This document shows, piece after piece, positions 24,679 through 36,103 of a stretch of DNA of 64,000 nucleotides. The notes under the pieces were generated by a model. It was not told where the DNA came from. It ran no database searches and saw only the letters and a program-made list of their open reading frames with translations. Position numbers and translations under genes: made by a program. The number at the start of each line of letters is the position of its first letter. The stretch's first letter is position 1. Origin of the DNA: Penelope pileata (lineage: Eukaryota > Chordata > Aves > Galliformes > Cracidae); NCBI GenBank assembly GCA_013396635.1, contig WBMW01001608.1:461483-525482 (forward strand), given 5' to 3'.

Positions 24679-24777
24679 NNNNNNNNNNNNNNNNNNNNNN
24701 NNNNNNNNNNNNNNNNNNNNNNNNNNNNNNNNNNNNNNNNNNNNNNNNNNNNNNNNNNNNNNNNNNNNNNNNNNNNN
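24679..24777. other. Assembly gap (99 N)
   Basis: There are 99 consecutive N. The left edge interrupts a mariner element and the right edge begins the second copy of a duplicated segment, so it joins two contigs that probably do not belong next to each other. Confidence 1.
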
Positions 24778-25944
24778 CTTTCAGTTATTCATGAGTCCAC
24801 AGCATAGTGTTTCCTCCTTTAGGACTGACTCATTTTTAATTTACATCATTTGCACGTATGCCTATGGCACTAATAAATATACACAGCTTAGAGAAAAGTT
24901 AATAAATCCAAGTACTCTAAGTACTCTTAAGTCTTTTCCAACCTTAATGATTCTGTGATTCTATATATGAGTGTGTGTATATATATATATTTATACGTAT
25001 GTTTATTTTTTATATGTATGCGTATTTTTTGTACACTGAAAAGCGAAGCTGTTGGTGCTTGTGATGGTACCTTGTAAAGTTCATCGTACTACGCAGTGTT
25101 TATGCACAATGCATGAAGCAGTCTAGAATAACAGGCCAAAGATCTGGCCTCCCTTGGTTTTAAATTGTTGACCGGCATTTATACACAAAACTTATTCTGA
25201 CCCTGCCAGTTTTACTGCTGGATGAAAATGTGTAGTGGGTAATACTTAAAAGATTCTTTTCCTCTGAAGAATGCAGAAATTGAGCAATTTCATTTCTGTA
25301 GCTGTTTGAGGGAGAAGTGGATGGGTGTGTGTAGAGGAAGGGGCAACAAGCAGGAAGTGCATGACTTCCTGTAAGCAGAGGAAGCTCATGTCCAAATCAG
25401 TGGAAAGATTTCTTCCGAGCACATCAGTGGTATATGTGCATTGTGCGCAAAAAGACCCACTTAAATTGTTAAATCAATAGTTGATGTCTTGGAAAAGAAG
25501 AAAAGGTAGCATTTTGGATTTCATTATTGTCAAATTTTTTTCAAATGAGGCAGCCAACTACAAGAACTGAGAACATTTTCTGAACGAGGATAAACTTCAC
25601 CTTTTTGTTTGTGAATTGGCTTCACAATTTCCTGTGAAATGCCACTTGAAATTTTATGTTGGTTCTTTGTGTATTAACATTTAAATAAGTTCATTTTGGA
25701 CAGTTCTGCTTGAAATTAAAAATTGTTTTGTGTCTAGCATTTCTGAAAAATCCAACCCACTGAATTACCATTATCCCACTCTGGCTATGTGTCAAATGAT
25801 ATAAATATTCTACACTTGGAGCTTAGATATCCTTTTTTCACAAGATCCCATCTGTAGTCAGGATGAATTTCACCTAATGAAACCTGCTTTGGTTTTTGGA
25901 TTTGTGCAGTGGTTCTAACTCTTACTTATTACACTGCCCACGAG
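24778..25944. repeat. Duplicated 1,167-bp segment, copy 2 (probable assembly artefact)
   Basis: This is the second copy of 23,121-24,287, starting directly after the N gap. Beyond 25,944 it continues into unique sequence, whereas copy 1 stops at an N, so this copy gives the true downstream continuation. Confidence 0.9.
24922..24967 (+). mobile_element. CR1 LINE 3' tail fragment (second appearance)
   Basis: It appears identical to the CR1 tail at 23,265-23,310 because it lies within the duplicated segment. It is probably the same genomic locus represented twice. Confidence 0.75.
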
Positions 25945-26332
25945 TTTTGATTTGAGGGCTGCTTGGTTTGGGTGCAAGGTGAAAGATGGGGCTTGACTGC
26001 AAATCAGGGAATTGTAAAGAGGTTTAAGGGAAAGATAAAATGAGAAATGTATGGGGCAGGATATGCCTTCTCCATCCATTTCCAGCTGATGGCCTGCTGT
26101 TTGTTTCCTACTACAAATTTAGCTTTTTCAGTGCTGTTTGTGGAACCAAGCAGTTGCAGCTTCCTTGTTACTCTTGTCCCCCGACTTTGGTCAGTGCTGC
26201 TTTTTGCTGATTTGACATGCTTTTTGAAGAAAATATCAGGCTTCTGTTTGCAGAGGTGGAAATAATCTGTTGTACCCTGTACTGACTTTTGTCTCTTTTG
26301 AGTTCTGTCTTGAGCTTTAAGCATGTTTTAGN
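25945..26332. other. Unique non-coding DNA ending at a single N
   Basis: About 390 bases of unannotated sequence follow the second segment copy and end at an N (26,332). A 106-codon minus-strand frame covers most of it, but its product is unrecognised and there is no supporting context. Confidence 0.5.
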
Positions 26333-26803
26333 CACAATAACACTGTTTGATAGAGCAAATTCTCAGCTACAAAACACTAGTTTTCTACACAGTCACCACC
26401 AGTAGCTATGCATTTTTATCAGTGATGAACAAGAGCCTGCGTGCCATGCTCATAAAAATCTGCACCAGCGGAGGTGCCCCACTGTTGCTACTGCTGAAAA
26501 GTACCACCACCACCTCACTATGCTCACATCCACTGTTTGGTCTCCATAAATGTTCAGCAAGCATTGCTGAATGTCAATGGGTGCCATTTTTTCCACATAG
26601 AGGAATCCAATTCATCTGCATTTACGTGTCAGACACCACTGTGTCAGACTGCCCCTCTGCTGCCATCTGTCACACAGCAACAACATGGAATGAAATATTG
26701 GTGGGAAGGTTCAACCTCCACTGCCATAACACCAACATCCACTTCTGATGACATGGGCCAACATCATAAAATAGGAGGTGTTACATTCGGAGCAGCCCTT
26801 GTG
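26333..26803 (-). mobile_element. Mariner MITE, remainder (non-autonomous, Galluhop-like)
   Basis: On the minus strand this holds the 5' inverted repeat (core GCTGCTCCGAATGTAACACC in reverse complement, ending beside TA at 26,804-26,805), the remains of the transposase N-terminus, and a fusion to the last codons of the transposase around the SAGADF-type motif. The central part of the transposase gene, including the catalytic domain, is deleted at the same junction as in the copies at 42.7 and 54.8 kb. Open frames crossing it are decayed transposase or antisense artefacts. The family resembles chicken Galluhop/Mariner1_GG, recognised from the inverted repeat and transposase fragments. The other end of this copy is at 24,562-24,678. 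Confidence 0.9.
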
Positions 26804-26805
26804 TA

Positions 26806-29484
26806 CACACCTATCAGCTGTTGTAAATCCAACTGAGATGCTGTGTTACTTGAGCAGCACTCTTGTGCACTCTACAGCGTCAGCAATTAGAGAAATTGTG
26901 TGTCCCCCCCCCTTTTTTTCTGCTCTTTAGGGAGTTTAGATGAGCTGTTAAAGTTTTTGAATATTAGAAGAAAACTGTACAGCTCTACCTGTAAGTCAGT
27001 ATTCAAAACTGACTTATGCCAGGAATTAGAGCACGCTGCTGCTTTTTCATAGCTGTTGGGTGAGACTAGATTTTATGCTAATTTGCAGTAATAGTGTATG
27101 ATCAGTCGTTATAATTTCCACTGTGAGTAATTTTATCTGAGGGCACATGTTGGCTGGGTGAACATCATTTTACACCAAGTAACAGGTTATCCAGATTGGG
27201 ATAAAAGTTTGTTGATAGACTCATAATTTTTGTGAGTTGACTGGAGAACTTCGTTTTGTAGTGCTGCTATTTATTGCTTACTCCATAAGCATGTTAGACA
27301 TCTCTTAATACAGATAGTATTGCTGGTATTTCCAGATCATGTTTACATTAAGACTCAGCATAGTCTTCTCCCAATTTCTATTAGGCTTAGAAGCTTTGGA
27401 CTTGTGCAATCCTCTTCCAGACGTAATGGGTCAGTCTAGCACAAGCCATGTTAAGATTCAGAAAGAAGAATGGAAGGGTGGGAATGAGGTAACTAGGGCT
27501 TAAACCTGTAGCTTTAAGAGGAAAACCTTTAAAATTTAGCTTATAAAAGAGATTGAGTAGCATTGTAAGCATCTTTCTACTTTTTTTTTGCTTTTCACGT
27601 GGAGCATATCCTTCAGATCTCTCTTACTACTTTCTCTGCAGTGTTGCTCTACCCTGATGCTTGCAGCCCTTGACTTTCCTGAGTTAGCATACTACTAAGA
27701 TTTTACCTTCTGAAAAACTGGAATAAAATCAAACCCAGCAAAATAGACAGTGTGTTGTGAATACTTGCTTGCCTTTATTTTCTCTTTTATTTATTACAGT
27801 GTGTATCTTTTAGCACTTTGCCTGATTTTTGTGGATGTTGAGCTCCACTGCTTCTGCGTCTGCAAGTGGTGCGTAGGTCCAGCTGCAACAAGTAATTGTC
27901 AGGTAGTAGTGGTGTGGGTTTACCACAGTAGGCAGCTGAGCACCACACAGCTGCTCACTAGGAAGGAAATATGAGTGAGGAAGAACAAATATACTACCAA
28001 ATAAAGATACAGTTTTAGATATTGAGGCAGATTATATTGGATAGCTGAATTTGTGGGAATAATGGAAGAAATAGACTTTAAGGTCATCTTGGATTATCAT
28101 AAAATAGTATGCAGTGATAAAGATGTGAACAAAAAGTGATGTAGAATTGCTGATGAGAGGCATGATCAGTAAAGACAATGTACAGTTGTTGAAGACATTG
28201 GGATGAGTGTTTTGGAGGCTGCCAGTGGGATGAGTGTTTTGGAGGCTGCACTCTGAATGGGTTGATTGGGAGGCAAGTGGGATTGTGTGAGCGAGTGGGG
28301 AAAATGAGAATTTTAGCTGTGTAGGCAGGTTAAATCTTACCTGTATGGTTCTTAAAAACAAGAACAACAAGATTTCAGATGAGATCTGAATATACTGGAA
28401 GAGGAGTTGGTGAAGATTACCTCCTCACTTCAAACCTGAGTGATGAAAATGGTGACAAATGTATTTGATACTGAGAGAGGAAAAAGTGATTAAGCATTTC
28501 TCATTTTCCTCAAATACTCAGTTTGTACTAGAAAGAAAAATGTCTTTAGCAGTACATTACCTTGAGCTGGCACTGCTTCTGGTATGCTTTGCACTTTCTG
28601 CACTTTCCCCTCTTTAAAAAGGACTCACTTTTTCAAGAAGTCTCTGTATTGCTAGCATTATATTGCAACTAATGTTCCTCAGTCACTCTGGTCAGACAAC
28701 TTCTAAAATTATTTTTCAGATTAACTTCAGAGTAAGTGAAGATTGGGTTGCCTTTTCACTTTTTCAACATGATAGAATTTAGCTTTCAAAGTCCTGAACT
28801 AGTTTGCAATGATTTCATCATTGAGAAGTATCTGTAACTGACAACAATAAATTAACCGCCATGTGACTTGAGATTTATTCTTGCTACAGTTAAGAATTTT
28901 GCTTGGTGAAATGTTACAGTTATAACAATTTTATTGTTGTTCATTTTGCTTGCCTTTAAAGGATCCGAAACAAGTGTCAAACCCAGAAATCTGTTCTAGC
29001 AGCTAGTAATGGGTTTCTGATGATGCGTTGCTGTGTCTGTTTACAGCATCCGCCGAAGTTACTGTGGCTTTCTGTGCGGTCTCTTCTGATATGCTAACCC
29101 CTTCTCTGTAACTATTGAGATATGTTTTTGTACTTTCCCTTTCTTGACAGAATGTTTCAAAATATTTTTACTTCTATTTGTTACCTTACAGTTACCTTTT
29201 CTGAGGCTGATGCTGTGTTTTGCTGTCAATTCTACTCAAAAGCTATGCTGCCATTATGATATATTGGCTTGAAGACACAAGTGAGGGGTGGCAGACAGCA
29301 AAATGAAATGCAAGCAGACCTAATCACATGAATGTGTGAACAAATGGAAAAATGTTTAATGATGTCTGTCATCTTGCATAGGTGAAAGACACAGGGAGAG
29401 GATTTCTCTGCTCTTGATGTTTGCTTTGATCTCCTGTCAGAGCTCAAGCCCTGCCATCCACTCCTTTTAGTGTTTCTGAAGTGT
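26806..29484 (+). other. Putative intron, no exon recognised
   Basis: AT-rich sequence with plus-strand T excess contains a C/T homopolymer run near 26,904 and a small tandem duplication at 28,200. No gene, RNA gene or repeat family was recognised. A C/D-snoRNA-like spacing near 29,018-29,090 was examined and not accepted. Confidence 0.5.
28200..28253. repeat. Tandem duplication of a 27-bp unit
   Basis: Two head-to-tail units share GGGATGAGTGTTTTGGAGGC and the next three bases (28,200-28,226 and 28,227-28,253), diverging only in their last four bases. The likely origin is a recent slippage duplication in non-coding DNA. Confidence 0.85.
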
Positions 29485-30062
29485 ATGCTCTTAAAATCAT
29501 TCCCCCTTGTCCTATTGCTATCAAGTTGTGTATAATCGGTCTCCCTCCTATTTATAAGCACCCTTCAAGTATTGGAAGGCCACAATGAGGTCTACCTGGA
29601 GACTTCTCCAGGCTGAGCAAGCCCAGCTCCCTCAGCCTGTCTTCGCAGGAGAACTGTTCCAGCCCTCTGATCGTCTTTGTTGCCTTCATCTGGACCTGCT
29701 CCAACAGCTCCATGTCTTTTGCTGGGGACCCCAGGCCTGGATGCAGTATTCCAGACGAGGCCTTACAATGGCAGAGTAGAGGGGGACAATCACCTCCCTC
29801 TCCCTACTGCCACCCCTCTTTTGATGCAGCCCAAGATACAGTTGGCTTTCCAGGCTGCAAGCACTCACAGCTGGCTCATGTCCAGCTTTTAGTTCACCAG
29901 GACCCCCCAGGTCCTTCTCGGCAGGACTGCTCTCAAGTCTGTCCACATACCTGGGATTGCCCCAAACCAAGTGCAGCACCTTATTGAACCTCATTAGGGT
30001 TCACGTGGGCCCACATTTCAAGCTTGTCCAAGTCTCTGGATGTCATCCTTTTTGTATTTTTC
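29485..30062 (-). mobile_element. CR1 LINE ORF2 fragment, C-terminal part of reverse transcriptase region
   Basis: Read on the minus strand, the segment encodes the C-terminal part of CR1 ORF2 in broken frames. From 29,994 down, KVLHLVWGNPRYVDRL, SSPAEKDLG, REREVIVPLYSAIVRP and LEYCIQAWGP are typical of avian CR1. FQYLKGAYK-like sequence lies near 29,560, and SNRTRGNDFK marks the last recognisable part near 29,490. Several frameshifts and stops show that it is dead. It lacks both the upstream endonuclease and reverse transcriptase catalytic regions and the usual 3' untranslated tail. Loss of the 3' end is unusual for CR1 and suggests a later deletion or rearrangement, or divergence beyond recognition. 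Boundaries are accurate to about 20 bases. Confidence 0.92.
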
Positions 30063-33000
30063 TCCCTTACACATCATCTCCTTGCACTTCTTAGTGTTCT
30101 CTGAGGTTTGTGTGAGGCAGTGGTAATGGATTACTTACTAAGAAAGGCTACTCAGTCTTTCATTGAAATATTCATACATGGTATCACTCACTTTTGAACC
30201 TTCGACAGTTGTGGACTTGACATACATGCTTGTGTCACCAAGTCTGTTTTCGTTCTGACAGTTCATGAAGTGAGGTCTCCAAGTACCACCTGTAATTTTT
30301 TTTTTAGTTTACATCTCTTCATGTCTTTCATAATGCTATAGGAGGTACAGGGAGGTTTTTGATTTCTAGTCAATGTAAAAGGTTCTATGAATCTGTATAA
30401 ACATTTTAGAATTCTACATTGAATGCATAAGATTTAAACATATACATAGTATTTTAAACAAATTATCTCTTTGCTTTCAGTGAATCTTGATTCTAAGAAG
30501 GTATCTGGAACATTCTGGCCACAAAATAGCTGTCATTTGTAGAACAGTATTAGAATGTACAAAAATAGAAAAATAAATCAGGATTAAGTGTTCCGTGATA
30601 GCTCACCATGGGGGCTTCCTTCTCCACGCTCTTAGTGCTGATGTGGTATCCATCAGATATTTTTATGTAGGCAGGCTGCTGTTATTTAGAGCTCTTCATT
30701 TGGCTGGCATTGCTAACCTCAGTGAGTGATTTGTGCACCATGTGGATAAAGAGTGTTATGGCAGATGGTCTTTTATTAGAGCAAGTGAAATGGTTCCTTC
30801 TCAGAGTCGGCGCATGAGAGCACAACAAAGTTTTGAAATATGCAGGGTAAAAGTAAATTAAGTTTGGATTTATTAAGAACTTCTCTTTCTTAGTTTTAGT
30901 TCTTCTGCATGCTCCTCATTGTGGTTTACAGTCAGTGAATTGAGAATTTTTGTTCTGTAAATCTGTAGTCCAGCATGTGGAGTTGAAGGAGGGCAAATGG
31001 CTAAGCAGGGCTATCATGTGGTGACCCAGACTAATAAGTAAACACACAGCTATCTTGGAAAACCTTGGATGATGTGATTTTCATGTTATCTTATGTGAGT
31101 GGAAAATTCAACTGCAGCAGTCTTTTTAAGTTTTAGATCATGTGAAATTTGTATTCATAGTGCACCTCTTTTGATCCTGGAGGTAATCCCTCATAATCAA
31201 GAACGTTAAAGAACATTAAGATTACATTATCTAAGCTGATGTATTTTACGTTAGTAAAAGTACAGGCGATTGGGAAGTACACTGTATAAAACTCACATGG
31301 GCATTATTCCTGCTGTTTATGTTTGACTTGGCTTCATGTTTAGATTTTGAGCTTTTACTGATTTCATTATTTAAGCTATCTTCTTTTGTAATAAGTATTA
31401 CTTACACTAGCTGTGGAAATTTAAATTTAAAAGGAAATAATATCTGTAATGGTAAGCGTTCTGGATAGGTAGCCCATAAATAGTAAATAAAATAATGCCA
31501 TCTTTCTGGCAAGCATATAATTTCATGAAATTAGTTTACTCTAAAGTGTAGAATGTGATACTGTAGGTTACTGAAAACAACTTTAACAGTAGTATGGAGA
31601 ACTACTTCAGTGCAGATTTTTTGTTTATTTATTTATTTTTTTAAGTGTAGTTCATTTCCTCACAGCATATATTCTTGACGTCTAGAATTTTAGAGAATTT
31701 CTGTTGTCTTGTGTTGCTGTTCTGAAGACATTTATCACTATTAAGGAAATAAATTGATCTGACGGGTCAGAAGAAATATCTTTTGGTTTTTGCTGTGTAT
31801 CAAACAATATACTTGCTTTCATTAAGAATTCTTGTGTAAAATGGATAATAAAGTGCTAGTACGGTTAAGTGAAGTAATGCGTTGCTTTCTGGGTGCCTGC
31901 TGAGTAAGCACTTAGTTCCTGAAGTCAGATGTTGAAGTCCGAGGCTTCTGTCTGCTTAAAACTTGCACTGGGATCTAAAAATTGGTCAGTACTCATGAGT
32001 CATGGGCGGCTTCACTGTTGACTTCAGTGGTGCAGAAAAACCTGCAGCTAAACAAACTGAAGTGAACAATATGGTTATAATCAAGATAAATTTACTGGAG
32101 GTGAGGGGTGGGAAGAAGAGAGTATGCACCACTCAATTAAGTTAAATTATTGTCTGACCATTGGTTGTACCTCCGTATCTATTCGTCAATTGCTCTTGTT
32201 CTGCTGGTACTCTTCTGTATTGGTGATGATGTCTGCAGCTTATTCACATTAGTTTACTTGATGAGGGTGAAAATTTTGTTACAAATGAAGTCATATTTAA
32301 GTAGTAAATAATGAATATGATTTTTAATGAGTAGCAGCAGCAATCTTACACTTTAAAATCACACTGTGAGATACACTGGAAGGGATTTAGTTAATGTAGG
32401 CTTTTATTTTATTTTACTTTTTAGACAATTGTTAATGAAGTAAGGATAGACAGAATTATGTAGGCCAGTGGAGTTAATGCTGAGAATCAGGAATTTGGGA
32501 AGGGTAACTAAGGGTAAGTTTTGAATAGAAAGTATGGGTATTTGTGATTACCTTTATTTGAGTTAAGAACATGCAGTAATGTATCATAAGGGTGTTAGTC
32601 TTTTAATGGATGAATTTTAGATTCAGATCTGTGTCAACTCGTTTGAGTAGCAATCCCATTTCAACATAAGAAATAAAATACTTTGGAGGCTAGTCAATGA
32701 ACAAACTTGAACAATTGTTCAGATTAGATAGTGGAAGGGAAAAAAATGCATGAAAAGCTGATCAAAGCTTTTAACTACCTATTTAATATGAAACCTTGGT
32801 GCTAGAATTGAGACAGTAGGAAAAATAAGATTAGGCAGAAGAACCATGCTTTTGGTTGTTTATGGGCCTGGGTCGTACACATCTGCCTTGCCGACACTTT
32901 TTAGTGTGATTAAAATATCCAAGGCTTATGACATCAAAAAAATCACTGTGAAAAAAGCTCAGGGTTTCCTTATTGTTGGCTGCGGTTTTATATTTGGCTT

Positions 33001-35935
33001 TGAAGGAACTGACTTGTTTTATGGTTTTAGTCAAAGATCAACACAATCATTTGAGCCTTTACTTTCTCTTCCATGTGTGTGACAGTGCTGGCAGCGTTTT
33101 CTTCTGTCAGGCTTTTGTTGTTTGAGATCACTCTTTGGCTCACTGACACTGTAATGAGGAGTAAACAAGCCCTATTTCTTTGAGACAATTTGTAGTGTGT
33201 TGCCAGTGGATTCTGAATTTAACAGTATTGGTTTAATAGTAGATCATACAGCTGAGCCTCCTCATTATATTTTACTTTGTAGTAGTTGTGTTGGAGAAAG
33301 TAAGTATCCCAGCCCCTTTACGGGGGGTACATCTTCAATCCTGATAGCATTGGCTTCTGCCCTCTGCTGCTACCTCTCTGCTTGCTTTGAAATACCATCT
33401 CCTCTGTCCTCCTCATGCACTTACTACTTGTAGTCACTACATTTCAGACGTCCTGCTTAGCCATTTTTTCCACTGATAAAATGTTAGGTAGTTGGAAGTT
33501 CACTTACACATCCAGTCATCGACATAAATACAGGAAGGGTTAGTAGACCTTTGACTCCATACATCTTTCTCTTCTCTGCTTTCACCACTCTACCAAGAGT
33601 ATTTGTACTTAAATTGTGTCTTTTGCTCTATGTTTAGCTGAGTGATTTCCTAATTTTTCCCATCCATCCATGAGTTACCACACTCATTCCAAGGCATGCA
33701 TTGTGATAGATAGGGCTTAAAAATGTGTGTCCATCACAGATACAGTATAGCTGCCTAGCAGGGTTTAGAGGATAGGATGTTGCTGAGAAGCCAAGCTCTG
33801 CATTTCACGTAGTATCTGTGATTAGAGAACATAACAATGGCGTCCTTTAATAATCAACATCTTTGTACACTTGTCTAGAAGATATATAGATACCTGAAGT
33901 CTTCAGCATCATTGATGTTAAAAACAAGACAGGATAATAAATAATAATGATGATAAATTTTTAAAAAATCAGCATTCTATTGGTCTCTGTTCTGTGTTTG
34001 AATCAAGTAAGCTTTATTTCCATTCACTTCTCAGCAGATGATTTCTAGTCACCGAGTAATTTATTGTTCATTGGTGACTTTTTCAGCAGGTCTGAAAGTT
34101 ACAACAATTAAGTAACAAGAATCAAAGGAAAGTTATGTTGGAATAATTATTTGAGGAAATTTACCTTTTGCATTCCAATTTCAGTATGGGTTAAAGTATT
34201 ATTGCCATGATTTTTCAGTGCTTTCACACAGTCAATAATTCATTTTGAAATCTATTGTTAGCAAGTGAAATGATATTTTCAGGTTAGACCGTAGGTTACC
34301 CCTCTTATTCATCTGGAAAATAATGAAGTTTGGGCAGTTCTGGGTACTCTTCACTTGGGTTTTACTGTTAAATATTAGGTAAGAAAGTAAACTGTATAGG
34401 ATGAGGAAGATAAACTTTCTGTGCATCCCGAGATTACTGTATTGGAGTCGATCTTGCTAAGTCATTATTGTATGTTTCTTGAAAGAGTTTCTTTGAACAA
34501 TTCTGTGCAGACATACCTTTTCCACCAAGTGAACAAAAGATAAGGAAGGAAAAAAAAAACTCAAATGGTTCAGAAAGACTGAATTGAAAAAAATCATGCA
34601 GGACAGAATGGTGGTGCCATTGCTCGGACTTCATTTTTTTTGGCTACTACCTCAGGTGCTAGAGTACTCCCATGGGTCATGGAAAACCAGATTCAGTGAA
34701 GTCTTGCTTCTACCAGAGAAGGACTTCTTGTACCCGCTAGACTGCTGCTGGAAATTCTGAATGAGCTGCACCCTGGTCTCCTATCTAGTAGTTTCCTATT
34801 GTAGAAATTAGAAATTCATTGAGGCTAAAAATGGAATACAGGGAATATACGTGCTGGGTGAATGTCTTAATCTTCACAGGAAAGAATAAATCTTAGTGTT
34901 TCCCTGACAATGCACATTTTATACAAAGTGAAGCAGAGACAAGAGTGGGAGAGTAAATGGCTGATCTCAAGCAGTGGAGGGATTCATTCCTCCGCTTTGT
35001 GTAAATCCTCAAACCACATATGCCTTAGAATAAGGTGGTACTACCTGCTCTTAGTCATGTAACAGCAAAGTTACTTTGGCTGTAGGCTCTTATAGATTTA
35101 GTAACAATTATCATGGTCAGTGCCAAATGTTGATCAAACTAGAGAGAAACAAAAGCTGCTGCTCAGGTAACTTCATTTTCCATTCCACTGGTAATTGTAA
35201 CTATAGGAAAGTATCATACAGAGTTCATTGAACAGTTTCTTTAAAAACTGTAAACATAATAAGATACATTTTTCCTTTATTGAGTTATGTATTTAGTTGA
35301 ATTAGCTTTAAGAAGTGTTGGTACGGGTATATTTTGTTAACCATCAATTACTAAAAATAGTGGAAGATCTATGTCAGAAATAGTGAGGGTCCTGCTTTAA
35401 AGGTGGCACAATGAAAGGAGTTTTTATTTAGCTGAAAAAAGTTATTTTGTTTTTTTTCCAGCTCCTGTAGGAAGCCAATACCTAACCTTTAATGTCTAGA
35501 GAAGACAAAATAACAGCTAATTCTTTCCCATGTAAAAGTCAAATGCACAATTGAAGCCTTTTACCCAATTTGAATCTACCATGTGGAATCTTTCTCTTCT
35601 TTCATTAAAATAACTTAAGTTCTTCTGTGTCTGATTCCATTAATGAATTAGTAGACCTGACTCAAACTAGTCATATTACAGTTAGAAAAAAGGTGAGTGC
35701 AGTGCTGTTACATCATGTAAAATATTCATTTGCCATAGTGAAAGGTTTTCTTTTAAAGGAATGTAAACAGTGAATGTGTACAAAATACATCAACTGAGTC
35801 TTTGTCTAAAATAACATAAAGTGAATTTTTGAATATTCAAAATTAATTCAAAGATGTAATTTAATGCAGGCATAATGTTCTTGTTAACACAGTAGTTAAT
35901 GTTGTCATAATAACATGAATTCTGTATTCCTTCAA

Positions 35936-35980
35936 GTGCCTTATATAGCATAGTATACTCCTATGTAATGTATAAGGCAC
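35936..35980. repeat. 45-base imperfect hairpin
   Basis: GTGCCTTATA at 35,936 pairs with TATAAGGCAC at 35,971-35,980, and an inner CATAG pairs with CTATG across a small bulge. The hairpin is AT-rich and short. No function is implied by the sequence alone. Confidence 0.6.
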
Positions 35981-36075
35981 ATTATGATAAGGAATGCCAT
36001 TAATGGTCATTATCTTGAAAATCTTTTCAAATCATTGCAATCATCTTTTCCAATTTCCTTTGGAGCTTGTCTTTT

Positions 36076-36103
36076 AAAAAATAAAATAAAATAAAATAAA
36101 AAA
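36076..36103. repeat. (AAAAT)n simple repeat
   Basis: Tandem AAAAT-type pentamers end in a short A-run. No retroposon body was recognised upstream. Confidence 0.85.

Noticed and set aside
26347..26836. Two plus-strand frames of 133 and 99 codons
   Set aside because: They are antisense translations of the mariner element on the minus strand; the real signal is the decayed transposase.
29018..29090. Possible C/D snoRNA: TGATGAT and a CTGA about 65 bases apart in the putative intron
   Set aside because: The ends do not pair to form a terminal stem and no convincing internal boxes or guide were seen; chance spacing is likely.
35462..35692. Exon-like block with strong acceptor (TTTTTTTTCCAG) and AAG|GTGAGT donor
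   Set aside because: All three frames hit stops within about 40 bases of the acceptor, so it is not a coding exon. A non-coding exon cannot be excluded but has no support.
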